A stretch of DNA of 64,000 nt from Thauera carbonicopians (GTDB lineage: Bacteria; Pseudomonadota; Gammaproteobacteria; Burkholderiales; Rhodocyclaceae), in the NCBI RefSeq assembly GCF_025699485.1, contig NZ_JANUXN010000006.1:1-64000 (forward strand), written 5' to 3'. Of the stretch, positions 37,292 to 45,812 are shown in pieces. The notes below the pieces were generated by a model. It saw nothing but the letters and a program-made list of their open reading frames with translations. It was not told the DNA's origin and searched no databases. The translations under genes were made by a program, and so were the position numbers. Positions within the stretch are counted from its first letter, which is position 1; each line of letters opens with the position of its first letter.

Positions 37292-38215
37292 ATGTCCCTG
37301 TTCTCCGAACTCAGCCGCGCATTCGAACCGCCGACCCCGCCGCGCCGCCCGAAACATGGCGTGCGCGAGCGCCGCGTGCAGTGCATCGGCCCGCACGGGC
37401 TGCATCGCATGGCGTATACCGAATGGGGCGACACCGACAATCCGCGCGTGCTGGTCTGCGTCCATGGGCTGACGCGCAACGGGCGCGACTTCGACGATCT
37501 GGCGCAGGCGCTGGCGGACGATTTCCGCGTCGTCTGCCCCGACGTGGTCGGCCGCGGGCGCAGCGACTGGCTGGGGGTCAAGGAGGACTACGGCTTCCCG
37601 CTCTACGTGTCGGACATGATCGCGCTGATCGCACGCCTGAACGTCGAACAGGTCGATTGGGTCGGCACTTCGATGGGCGGCATCATCGGCATGCTGATCG
37701 CCAGCATGCCGCACTCGCCGATCCGGCGGCTGGTGCTGAACGACGTCGGCCCGGTGATCACCGCGGTGTCGCTGCAGCGCATCGGCCCTTATGTCGGCAC
37801 GGCACCGCGCTTCGCGACGATGGAAGAGGCGGATGCCTACCTCCGGAAGGTCAACGCACCTTTCGGGCCGCTGACCGACGAGCAGTGGCGCCATCTGACC
37901 AATTACTCGGTGCGTCCGGTCGGCGGACCGGACGGCGGCTTCGTCATGATCTACGATCCGGCGATCGGCGAAGTCTTCCGCGCCACGCCGGCGACCGAGG
38001 ACATCGACATGTGGCCGGTGTACGAGCGCATCGGCTGCCCGACGCTGGCCCTGCGTGGCGCCGAGTCCGACCTGCTGGAACGATCGACGCTGGAAGCGAT
38101 GACGCAGCGTGGACCAAGCGCGAAAATCGTCGAGTTCGAAGGCGTGGGCCATGCGCCGATGCTGATGGACCCGGAACAGATCCGCGTCGTCGGCGGCTTC
38201 CTGAAATCGAGCTGA
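37292..38215 (+). CDS. Alpha/beta hydrolase
   Basis: A 307-residue hydrolase. The oxyanion stretch VCVHGLTRNGRDFDD precedes the nucleophile elbow GTSMGG; the acid (around AESDLLERS) and the His in GVGHAPMLMD complete the triad. The substrate is unknown. ATG 37292 has an AGGAG ribosome site at 37281-37285. It converges with rsgA across a strong hairpin. Confidence 0.88.
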   Translation: MSLFSELSRAFEPPTPPRRPKHGVRERRVQCIGPHGLHRMAYTEWGDTDNPRVLVCVHGLTRNGRDFDDLAQALADDFRVVCPDVVGRGRSDWLGVKEDYGFPLYVSDMIALIARLNVEQVDWVGTSMGGIIGMLIASMPHSPIRRLVLNDVGPVITAVSLQRIGPYVGTAPRFATMEEADAYLRKVNAPFGPLTDEQWRHLTNYSVRPVGGPDGGFVMIYDPAIGEVFRATPATEDIDMWPVYERIGCPTLALRGAESDLLERSTLEAMTQRGPSAKIVEFEGVGHAPMLMDPEQIRVVGGFLKSS

Positions 38216-38218
38216 CGG

Positions 38219-38254
38219 CGGCTTTGGGGCGCGCTCCGCCGCGCCCCAAAGCCG
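38219..38254. terminator. Bidirectional hairpin between hydrolase and rsgA
   Basis: CGGCTTTGGGGCGCG (38219-38233) pairs perfectly with CGCGCCCCAAAGCCG (38240-38254): a 15-bp stem with a six-base loop. It lies between two converging gene ends, with four bases on each side. No T-run follows, so it may depend on Rho or act as an end-protecting stem. Confidence 0.6.
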
Positions 38255-38258
38255 TGTC

Positions 38259-39221
38259 TCACCAGCCGGGGTTCAGGCGCTTCGCTTCGGCGATCTCGGC
38301 GCGGATCGTGCGATAGTGCTCGAAGCGGCGCGGCGCGATGCGGCCGTCGGCCAGCGCTGCGAGCAGGGTGCAACCCGGTTCGGCTTCGTGCCGGCAGTCG
38401 CGGAAGCGGCATTGGCCCAGCAGCGGCCGGAACTCGATGAAGCTCTCGGCCAGTTCGTCGGCACTCACGTGAGCGAGGCCGAACACCTGCAGGCCGGGGC
38501 TGTCGATGAGCCAGCCTGCGCCTTCTGCCGATTTTGCTTCGTCGATGGGCGGCTCGCTCAGGGGGTACAGACGGGCGAAAGTGGTGGTGTGCTTGCCCGA
38601 ATCCAGCGCCTCGGATATTTCGCGGGTGGCAGCCTGGGCGTCCGGGATCAGTGCATTGGTCAGCGTCGATTTGCCCATGCCGGACTGGCCGACGAGGATG
38701 GACCGCAGGCCCGCCAGGCGCTCGCGCAAGCCGGCCGCGCCCTGCAGGGCGGAAATTTCGATCACTTCGTAGCCGAGGGCGCGGAAGGGCGCGAGCTGGG
38801 TGCGCGCCGCATCCAGCCTGTCGCCCAGGTCGGCCTTGTTGAGGACGATGATCGGCGTGATGTCCTGGCTTTCCGCGGCGACGATGCAGCGCGACACCAG
38901 CAGATCGGAAAAACCCGGCTCGGTGGCGACGACGATCAGGATGTGGCTGAGGTTGGCGGCGATCAGCTTCTCGCGGAAGGCGTCGGAACGCCACAGCAGG
39001 TTGCGGCGCGGAACCAGCGAATCGATGACGCCCTGGCCGTCGCCGCCCGGCGCAACGCGGACGCGGTCGCCGCAGGCGAAGCTGCTCTTCTTGCCGCGGG
39101 TGTAGCACTGCAGCCGGCCCTCGGCGGTGGCGACTTCGTAGTGCCGGCCGAAGGCGGCGACGATGAGGCCGTCGACCGTGCTGTCGCCGCCTTTCTTGCG
39201 CTGCTGTTTTCCGTGGCTCAC
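38259..39221 (-). CDS. rsgA: Ribosome small subunit GTPase RsgA
   Basis: A 320-residue circularly permuted GTPase that checks late 30S maturation. G-motifs appear in the permuted order: NKADLGD (G4) first, then LVGQSGMGKST (G1), then a DSPGLQVFGL (G3). A zinc knuckle C-x-x-x-x-x-C-x-H-x-x-x-x-x-C occurs in GQCRFRDCRHEAEPGC. The start is GTG 39221, overlapping the cytochrome stop as GTGA. Confidence 0.93.
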   Translation of the reverse strand: MSHGKQQRKKGGDSTVDGLIVAAFGRHYEVATAEGRLQCYTRGKKSSFACGDRVRVAPGGDGQGVIDSLVPRRNLLWRSDAFREKLIAANLSHILIVVATEPGFSDLLVSRCIVAAESQDITPIIVLNKADLGDRLDAARTQLAPFRALGYEVIEISALQGAAGLRERLAGLRSILVGQSGMGKSTLTNALIPDAQAATREISEALDSGKHTTTFARLYPLSEPPIDEAKSAEGAGWLIDSPGLQVFGLAHVSADELAESFIEFRPLLGQCRFRDCRHEAEPGCTLLAALADGRIAPRRFEHYRTIRAEIAEAKRLNPGW

Positions 39222-39559
39222 TGAAACTTGTAGTAGTGCTGGTTGAGGTAGGCGGCGAGGTGCTGCTCGTCCTCGGGGAAGAGGTCGAGATTGAGCATCG
39301 TCGTACAGGTGGTGATCTGCTGGGCCAGCGCGCTGGCGGTGGTGACGCGGCGCTCGAAGCGGGTGTAGATTTCGGTGCCGTCCTCGCCGCCGAATTGCCT
39401 GGCGTGGCATTCGACGCAGTGTTTCGCGTGCATTGCCTTGCCTTCGGCGGGGTCGCCGTCGGGGAAGGGGTCTGCGTTTGCGGACAGCGCCGCGGCAGCC
39501 AGCAGGCCTGCCGCGGCAGCTCTCAGCGGGGCGGTGCGAAGCAGTGGTCGGGTATTCAT
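39218..39559 (-). CDS. Small periplasmic c-type cytochrome
   Basis: 113 residues with a signal peptide (cleavage after SANA) and one haem motif, CVECH, near residue 47. A Met ligand could be in TTMLNLDLF. A short monohaem protein of this kind usually carries electrons in the periplasm; the partner is unknown. It is translationally coupled to rsgA by four bases, an unusual neighbour. Confidence 0.85.
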   Translation of the reverse strand: MNTRPLLRTAPLRAAAAGLLAAAALSANADPFPDGDPAEGKAMHAKHCVECHARQFGGEDGTEIYTRFERRVTTASALAQQITTCTTMLNLDLFPEDEQHLAAYLNQHYYKFQ

Positions 39560-39587
39560 TTTTTCGTCTCCTCCGGTCGGGGCTGGG

Positions 39588-40856
39588 CTACAGGGACTGC
39601 AGGCGGGCGATGCGCATCGCTGCGGGCGGATGCGAGTCGAAGAAGCGCGAATACAGCGGATCGGGCGTCAGCGTTGAGGCGTTGTCGCGATAGAGCTTCA
39701 CCAGCGCGCTGACGAGGTCCGCAGCCTGCGTCTGCTGTGCGGCGTAGGCGTCGGCCTCGAACTCGTGCACCCGCGACCAGTGGCTCATCAGCGGCCCGAG
39801 CGGAAAGGTGAACACCGGCAGCGCCAGGAAGAACAGGGCCAGTGCGGTGGCACTGTCGGTCGATTGGGCGCCGAGGCCGGTGAAGAACCAGGGCTGCCCG
39901 GCCAGCCAGCCGAGCAGGGCGAGCAGGGCGAGGCTGGCGGGGGCGATGAGGGCGAAGCGCTTGACGATGTGGCGGTGGCGGAAATGCCCCAGTTCGTGTG
40001 CCAGCACCGCCTCGACTTCATCGGCGTTCAGCTTGTCGAGCAGGGTGTCGAAGAACACGATCCGCTTCGAGGCGCCGAAGCCGGTGAAATAGGCATTGCC
40101 GTGGGCCGAGCGGCGCGAGCCGTCCATGACGAACAAGCCCTGCGACTTGAAGCCGCAGCGCGCCAGCAGGCCCTCGACCCGTGCCTTCAGGGCCTCGTCG
40201 GCCAGCGGCGTGAAGCGGTTGAACAGCGGTGCGATGAAGGTCGGCCACACCAGCATCACGAGCAGGTTGAAGCCCATCCAGAAAACCCACACCCACAGCC
40301 ACCACAGGCTGCCCATCGCCGACGCCAGCCACAGCAGCACCGCCAGCAGCGGCAGGCCGATGACTGCGGCCAGCACCGCCTCGCGCGCGGAATCAGCGGC
40401 GAACAGCGCCGGCGTCATGCGGTTGAAGCCGAAGCGCTTCTCGATGACGAAGGTGCGCAGCAGCACGAAGGGCAGGTCCACCAGCCAGCCCAGCACGCCC
40501 AGCGTGGCGAGCAGGGCGACGCCGTGGGCGATGCCGCCGGGTACGAACATGGCCGACCAGGCATCGTGGATCGCCTGCAGGCCGCCGCCCAGCGTCAGCA
40601 GCAGCACGAAGGCCGCGCCGACGGCGATCTCGGCCATCTTCAAGCGCGTGCGTGCGGCGGTGTAGTCGGCCGCGCGCTGGTGCGAGCTCAGCGGAATGGA
40701 TTCGGCGAAGGCCGGCGGCACGCTGTCGCGGTGGGCCTGCACGTGGTGGATCTGGCGCCGCATCAGGCCCGTCCGGACGGCCAGGCTCAGCAGCAGCAAG
40801 GCGACGAAGAGGACGGCAAGGCCGTTGGCGAAGGAGGAAAGGGAATCGGCTTGCAT
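39588..40856 (-). CDS. M48-family membrane metalloprotease (Ste24-like)
   Basis: 422 residues with about six helices and a zinc site HELGH in VLAHELGHFRHRHIVKR; the third ligand is in a HEFEADAYA motif. It resembles the Ste24/CAAX type rather than HtpX in length. Its role may be membrane protein quality control. The start is ATG 40856; the gene lies divergent from orn. Confidence 0.9.
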   Translation of the reverse strand: MQADSLSSFANGLAVLFVALLLLSLAVRTGLMRRQIHHVQAHRDSVPPAFAESIPLSSHQRAADYTAARTRLKMAEIAVGAAFVLLLTLGGGLQAIHDAWSAMFVPGGIAHGVALLATLGVLGWLVDLPFVLLRTFVIEKRFGFNRMTPALFAADSAREAVLAAVIGLPLLAVLLWLASAMGSLWWLWVWVFWMGFNLLVMLVWPTFIAPLFNRFTPLADEALKARVEGLLARCGFKSQGLFVMDGSRRSAHGNAYFTGFGASKRIVFFDTLLDKLNADEVEAVLAHELGHFRHRHIVKRFALIAPASLALLALLGWLAGQPWFFTGLGAQSTDSATALALFFLALPVFTFPLGPLMSHWSRVHEFEADAYAAQQTQAADLVSALVKLYRDNASTLTPDPLYSRFFDSHPPAAMRIARLQSL

Positions 40857-40968
40857 GGGGCGGTCGTCGGTGTGTACGGAGGGCGAGGCGGCGGGGCGCA
40901 GGCCCGTTCTATGACACAATCGCGCCCTCTAATGTTTCGCATGAACACGACAGGAAGGCGCACGGATT

Positions 40969-41517
40969 ATGGCACAGGACCCGAATACGCTGATATGGCT
41001 GGACATGGAGATGACCGGCCTCGAACCGGACCGCGATCGCATCATCGAGATCGCCATCGTCCTGACCAACGAAAAGCTCGAAACCATCGCCGAAGCGCCG
41101 GTGATCGCCGTGCATCAGCCCGATTCGGTGCTCGACGCGATGGACGACTGGAACAAGAACACCCACGGCAAGTCCGGCCTGATCGAGCGCGTGCGCGCCT
41201 CGACGGTGTCGGAAGCCGAGGCCGAAGCCCGGATGCTGGCTTTCCTGAAGGAGTGGGTGCCGGCGCGGACTTCGCCGATGTGCGGCAACTCGGTATGCCA
41301 GGACCGCCGCTTCCTCGCGCGCTGGATGCCGCAGTTCGAAGCCTGGTTCCATTACCGCAACCTCGACGTGTCGACGCTGAAGGAACTGGCCAAGCGCTGG
41401 CGGCCGGAAGTGTACGCCGGCGTCAAGAAGGCGGGCGCGCATACCGCGCTGGCCGACATCCAGGAATCGATCGCCGAGCTGCGTCACTACCGCGACACCT
41501 TCCTGCGCTTGGAATGA
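40969..41517 (+). CDS. orn: Oligoribonuclease
   Basis: A 182-residue 3'-5' exonuclease for two- to five-base RNA. The DEDDh residues are visible in [27 protein letters not shown] and [11 protein letters not shown]. It clears pGpG in c-di-GMP turnover. It is normal in length, divergent from the M48 protease. Confidence 0.96.
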   Translation: MAQDPNTLIWLDMEMTGLEPDRDRIIEIAIVLTNEKLETIAEAPVIAVHQPDSVLDAMDDWNKNTHGKSGLIERVRASTVSEAEAEARMLAFLKEWVPARTSPMCGNSVCQDRRFLARWMPQFEAWFHYRNLDVSTLKELAKRWRPEVYAGVKKAGAHTALADIQESIAELRHYRDTFLRLE

Positions 41518-41719
41518 GGGTGCGGGGCGGCTGCCGCATGTGGAGCTCGTTCGGCCGGCAAAGGATCGAGCCGCGCAGCATGAAACAGCCCGCCTCCAGC
41601 GAATTTCTTGATTTTCCCGCCGCCGTCTTGACCCTGCCGTTCACCGCCGATCACCATGCCTGCGCTCGGCACGCGCCGCAGCGAACAACAAATAACAGCC
41701 CCGCTCAAGGAGACAAGGC

Positions 41720-42241
41720 ATGAAACTGATTCACGGGCTCGCCCCCGTCATTCTGGGCGTATCGGCCGCCTCGGTTGCCGCCGATGCGCCGACCCTGCAG
41801 GTCGAGGAAGAGGTCGTCATCGCCGCACCGGCGGACAAGGTCTGGGACAAGGTCAGGAACTTCAACGACCTGGGCGCCTGGCATCCGGCAGCGCAAAGCA
41901 CGGAAATCGTCGAAGGCAGCAACAACGTTGCCGGCGCGGTGAGGCTGATCACCTTGCCGGACGGCGGCACGATCAAGGAGAAGCTGCTTTCCTACGACGA
42001 CGCCGGCAAGACCTTCAAGTACGTGATCCTGGAAGGCGTGCTGCCGGTCAGCAGCTACGAGTCCGTCGTTTCGGTGAAGGCGGACGGCGCGAACCAGACC
42101 AGGGTGGTCTGGCGCGGCGACTTCAAGCGCAAGGACACCAGCGCCAGGCCTGCTGCGGGGGCGACGGACGAAGATGCGACGACGACGATGACGGCTGTTT
42201 ATCGTGGCGGCCTCGACAATCTGAAGAAGATCTCCGAGTAA
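41720..42241 (+). CDS. SRPBCC-fold periplasmic protein (MxaD-like)
   Basis: A 173-residue protein with a signal peptide of about 20 residues. The START-like domain has EEEVVIAAPADKVWDKVRNF and DLGAWHPAA, with a ligand-binding cavity expected. A low-complexity TDEDATTTMTAVYRGGLDN stretch ends it. The MxaD relation is by fold. It has an AGGAGA ribosome site before ATG 41720. The 200 bases before it hold no clear gene. Confidence 0.75.
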   Translation: MKLIHGLAPVILGVSAASVAADAPTLQVEEEVVIAAPADKVWDKVRNFNDLGAWHPAAQSTEIVEGSNNVAGAVRLITLPDGGTIKEKLLSYDDAGKTFKYVILEGVLPVSSYESVVSVKADGANQTRVVWRGDFKRKDTSARPAAGATDEDATTTMTAVYRGGLDNLKKISE

Positions 42242-42325
42242 GTTTTCCGGCAGACCGGCCAGTCGCGGGTCCGGCCGGTCTGCTGACGTCGGCAGCCTGC
42301 CGTATCTCTGGCCGCGCACTGTGGG

Positions 42326-44467
42326 ATGATCGCGGTCTCGTTCTTCGACGGCTTCTTCATTTTGGTCACATCCACTGCCTCGCCGGCTTTGCCCGAATCT
42401 CCCTGGCCGGACCTTCCGCCGCCGCTTGCGCCGCGCGAGCAGCGGGAAATCCTGCAACTGGGGCGCAGTCGCATCGACGCCTATGCGTGGATGAAATTCA
42501 TTCCGCAGTCGGGATCGCGCAGCCTGGACCTGCTGCCCTCACCATTGCGCGAGCACCTGAAAGCGGAAATGGACTACGCGCAGGGCATTCTGCGTCCGCT
42601 GGAGCCCGAGGCCGAGCGCTTCCATCGGCGCATGGTGGAGCGGGCGCCCGAGATCAACGAGCCCTTGCCCGCTTCGTCCACAGGCTGGCGCTACGACTTC
42701 AAGCTGCCGGCCGGCTGCTCGCACCGCATCTTCTGCCGCATGGGGCCGGACGGGGAAGAGCAGCTTCTGTTCGACGAGGCCGACCGCGCCAGCGGCCACG
42801 CCTACTATCGTGCCACCGGCCACCAGCACAGCCCGGACGACCGCTGGTTCGTCTGGGCGGAAGACGTGGTCGGCGCGGATCGCCACCGCATCTGCGTGCT
42901 CGACATGGTGTCGGGCATCATCCGCACCGTGGTGGAGGCCGATGCCTTCGGCTACGGCGGTTTCACCTTCTCGCCGTCGTCCCGCCACCTGTTCTGGATC
43001 TGGCGCGATGCGCACAGCCGGCCGACGCGCCTGTATCGCTCGCCGGTCGAGGGCGGCGAGGCGGTGCTGGTGCATGAAGAGCACGACCCGGCGATCTTCA
43101 TGCAGGTGGCCCGCACCGCGGCGGATAGCTTCGTCGCCCTGACGCTCGGTGGTCCGGACGTCAGCGAGGTCCGTCTGATCGCTGCCGGTGCCGAAACCGA
43201 ACCGCCGCGAATCCTGCGGCCTCGCCAGCGCGGCATCCGCTACGAGGTGAATGAGTGGGGCGATGCGCTGCTGATGCTGACGGATGCCGACGGCGCCATC
43301 GACCGCAAGCTGCTGTGCCTCGACCCGGTGAGCTTTGCCGTGCGGCGCGAGCTGGTGCCGCACCGGCCCGGCGTCCCGATCATTGCCGTGCTGCCCTTTG
43401 CCGATGCGCTCGTGCGGCTCGAGCGTGTCGAGGGTCTGCAGCGGCTGGTGCTGACCTACCCCGACGGCAAGGAGACGACGGTCGGCTTCGACGAGCCGGC
43501 CTATTGCCTCGAACTCACGCCCGCCCAGAGCTATGCAGCGCGGCAGGTGCGCATCGTCCATCAGACGCCGGCCAGTCCGCCGCGCTGGATCGACGTCGAT
43601 TTCGCCAGCGGGGCGCGTTGCGTCGTCGGACAGGAGCGCCTGAAGGGTTTCGATCCTGCTGCGTACCGGGTCGAACGCCTGCACGCGCGGGCAGCGGATG
43701 GAGAATGCATCCACATCACCGTGCTGTCCCGCCGCGATGCGGCCGCCGAGACGCCGCTGCCCTTGCTGCTGACGGGTTATGGCGCCTACGGCATTGCCAG
43801 CGAAGCCCGCTTTTCCCTGCCTGCGACCGTGCTGGTGGACGCCGGCTTCCGCTATGCCATCGCCCATGTCCGCGGCGGATCGGAAAAAGGCGCGCGCTGG
43901 TATCGCGACGGCTGCCGCATGAACAAGCGCAACTCGATGACGGATTTCATCGCCTGCGCGCAGCACCTGCAGGGCATCGGCCATGCCGCGCCGGGCAAAA
44001 TCGTGGCCCATGGCGTATCGGCGGGCGGGCTGCTGGTGTGCGGCGCGATGAACATCGATCCGCAATCGTGGGCCGGCGTGATTGCGCAGGTGCCTTTCGT
44101 CGACATGCTCAACACCATGAGCGACGCCGATCACCCGCTGGTGCCGCTGCTGCGCCCGGATTGGGGCGATCCGCTCGCCGACCCCGAGGCCTACGACTAC
44201 ATCGCTTCGATATCGCCCTACGAGAACGTGAAGCGGGCGGCCTATCCACCGCTTTTATGCACCGCCGGTCTGAAGGACGACCGCGTTCCTTATTGGGAGC
44301 CGGCAAAGCTGGTGGCGAACATCCGCCATCTGTCCACTGGCGGCAATCCGGCCGTGCTGCAGCTGGACCCCGACAGCGGCCACCAGCAGAGCGATGACCT
44401 CGACCGCGAATTTGCCCAGGCAGCGCTGTTCTGGGCCTTCGCGCAGCACTGCGTGGCCGTGGCCTGA
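42326..44467 (+). CDS. S9A prolyl-oligopeptidase-family peptidase
   Basis: 713 residues: an N-terminal seven-bladed propeller and a C-terminal alpha/beta hydrolase domain. The nucleophile is in HGVSAGGLLV, the Asp in LKDDRVPYWEP and the His in DSGHQQS. The YGAYGIASEARFS and HVRGGSEKG blocks are family hallmarks of oligopeptidase B. No signal peptide is evident. The start may be a little downstream (a TTG at 42365). Confidence 0.88.
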   Translation: MIAVSFFDGFFILVTSTASPALPESPWPDLPPPLAPREQREILQLGRSRIDAYAWMKFIPQSGSRSLDLLPSPLREHLKAEMDYAQGILRPLEPEAERFHRRMVERAPEINEPLPASSTGWRYDFKLPAGCSHRIFCRMGPDGEEQLLFDEADRASGHAYYRATGHQHSPDDRWFVWAEDVVGADRHRICVLDMVSGIIRTVVEADAFGYGGFTFSPSSRHLFWIWRDAHSRPTRLYRSPVEGGEAVLVHEEHDPAIFMQVARTAADSFVALTLGGPDVSEVRLIAAGAETEPPRILRPRQRGIRYEVNEWGDALLMLTDADGAIDRKLLCLDPVSFAVRRELVPHRPGVPIIAVLPFADALVRLERVEGLQRLVLTYPDGKETTVGFDEPAYCLELTPAQSYAARQVRIVHQTPASPPRWIDVDFASGARCVVGQERLKGFDPAAYRVERLHARAADGECIHITVLSRRDAAAETPLPLLLTGYGAYGIASEARFSLPATVLVDAGFRYAIAHVRGGSEKGARWYRDGCRMNKRNSMTDFIACAQHLQGIGHAAPGKIVAHGVSAGGLLVCGAMNIDPQSWAGVIAQVPFVDMLNTMSDADHPLVPLLRPDWGDPLADPEAYDYIASISPYENVKRAAYPPLLCTAGLKDDRVPYWEPAKLVANIRHLSTGGNPAVLQLDPDSGHQQSDDLDREFAQAALFWAFAQHCVAVA

Positions 44468-44473
44468 TTCGGT

Positions 44474-45784
44474 TCAGGCCGGCTGGCCGGCCGCTGCCAT
44501 TGCCTGTTCACTGCGCGCCTGCATGAAGGAACGCATGGCGCAGAATGCCGACACCGCAAGTGCCGGAATTGCCGTGGCGCTGATCGCGTCCAGCATGTGG
44601 CCGTCGAACACTTGGTCTGACAGCGTGCCGGCCAGCAGCGGGCCGGCGGCGCTGAACACCGACACCACGAAGCTCCAGATTGCGAAGCTGCGCGCCCGAA
44701 GCGGGGCAGGGATCAGGTCCTGCAGCATGGTCGGCACCAGCGCATTGGCCGTGCAGGTGAGGAACAGGAAGATCCCGACAATGAAGAAGGCATGGTCGAG
44801 CGTCCGCGCCGAGGCCAGCAGCAGGATCGCCGGCACCGCCAGCATCACCGACACGCCCATGATCAGCGGGCGCACCGCGCGGCCAAAACGCCGCGCCATC
44901 ATGCGGTCGAGCAAACCGGCGACGGGCAGGCAGCCGATGGTCGTCATCAGCACGATGACGCCCATCGCGTTGCCGATATCGGCGGGCGCCGCCTCGAACC
45001 GGCGTTCGAGCGCCAGCGCGATCAACTGGTTGAGCGCCTGCACGGCAACCAGCAGGCAGCCCGCGACGCCGGCGAACAGCGCAACCGCCCGCCAGCGCTG
45101 CCGCAGGAAAAGCCGCAGCGATGCGGCCGCGGCGAGATCGGCGGGCGCGGTGCGGCGTGGCGGATCGGCGGTCAGCAGCCCGAGCAGCAGCAAGGGAGCG
45201 CCGGCAAAGGACAGCAGCAGGAAACCCTTGCGCCAGGCTTCGATGCCCAGCGGAATCAGTGCATCGGCGGTGGCCAGAATGGCGCCGCCGAAATAGAAGC
45301 CGCCGCTGGCGCCGAGCGCCATCAAGGCCGCGAAGCTGAGGTTGGCCAGCACGCGGTGCCGCTCCGGTGCCAGGTCCGGAATCATCGAATAGACCAGGGG
45401 CACCATCGCGAACTCGGTGATGCCCGCCGCCGAGCGGCCGATGAAGAACAGCGGGAAACTGGGCGCGAGTGCGCTCAATACCATCATCGCGGTCGAAGCC
45501 AGGATCAGGCACAGCAGCACGCGCTTGCGCGAAAAACGATCGGCGAAGCGCGCCAGCGGAATCGCCAGCGCACTGCCGACCAGCACGCCTGCGAGCCCCT
45601 GCAAGGCGCCCAGCATGGCGTCGCTGATGCCGAAGCTCTTCTGAATGGCAGAGAGCGATATGGCCTGAAGGCCCATATCGCTCATCTGCACGCCGGCGGT
45701 GATGCCCAGGAAGGCGACTGTGAACAAGGCCTGGGGCGTCCACGCCGAAGGGGCGTGGACGCCGTGCTCATACGTTTTGTTCAT
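44474..45784 (-). CDS. MFS transporter
   Basis: A 436-residue major facilitator with about twelve helices. The typical A-motif is RFADRFSRKRVL. It lies just past the TonB-dependent receptor gene on the same strand, and such pairs often take up or export siderophores; that is an inference. It also shows the cytoplasmic loop RMMARRFGRAVRPLIMG. Confidence 0.8.
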   Translation of the reverse strand: MNKTYEHGVHAPSAWTPQALFTVAFLGITAGVQMSDMGLQAISLSAIQKSFGISDAMLGALQGLAGVLVGSALAIPLARFADRFSRKRVLLCLILASTAMMVLSALAPSFPLFFIGRSAAGITEFAMVPLVYSMIPDLAPERHRVLANLSFAALMALGASGGFYFGGAILATADALIPLGIEAWRKGFLLLSFAGAPLLLLGLLTADPPRRTAPADLAAAASLRLFLRQRWRAVALFAGVAGCLLVAVQALNQLIALALERRFEAAPADIGNAMGVIVLMTTIGCLPVAGLLDRMMARRFGRAVRPLIMGVSVMLAVPAILLLASARTLDHAFFIVGIFLFLTCTANALVPTMLQDLIPAPLRARSFAIWSFVVSVFSAAGPLLAGTLSDQVFDGHMLDAISATAIPALAVSAFCAMRSFMQARSEQAMAAAGQPA

Positions 45785-45812
45785 CGGGTCGCCATTCGGC
45801 GCTGCGGAAGGA

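Noticed and set aside
41580-41719. Small plus-strand frame before the SRPBCC gene
   Set aside because: About 46 codons without a signal or conserved pattern; it runs into the next gene's ribosome site.
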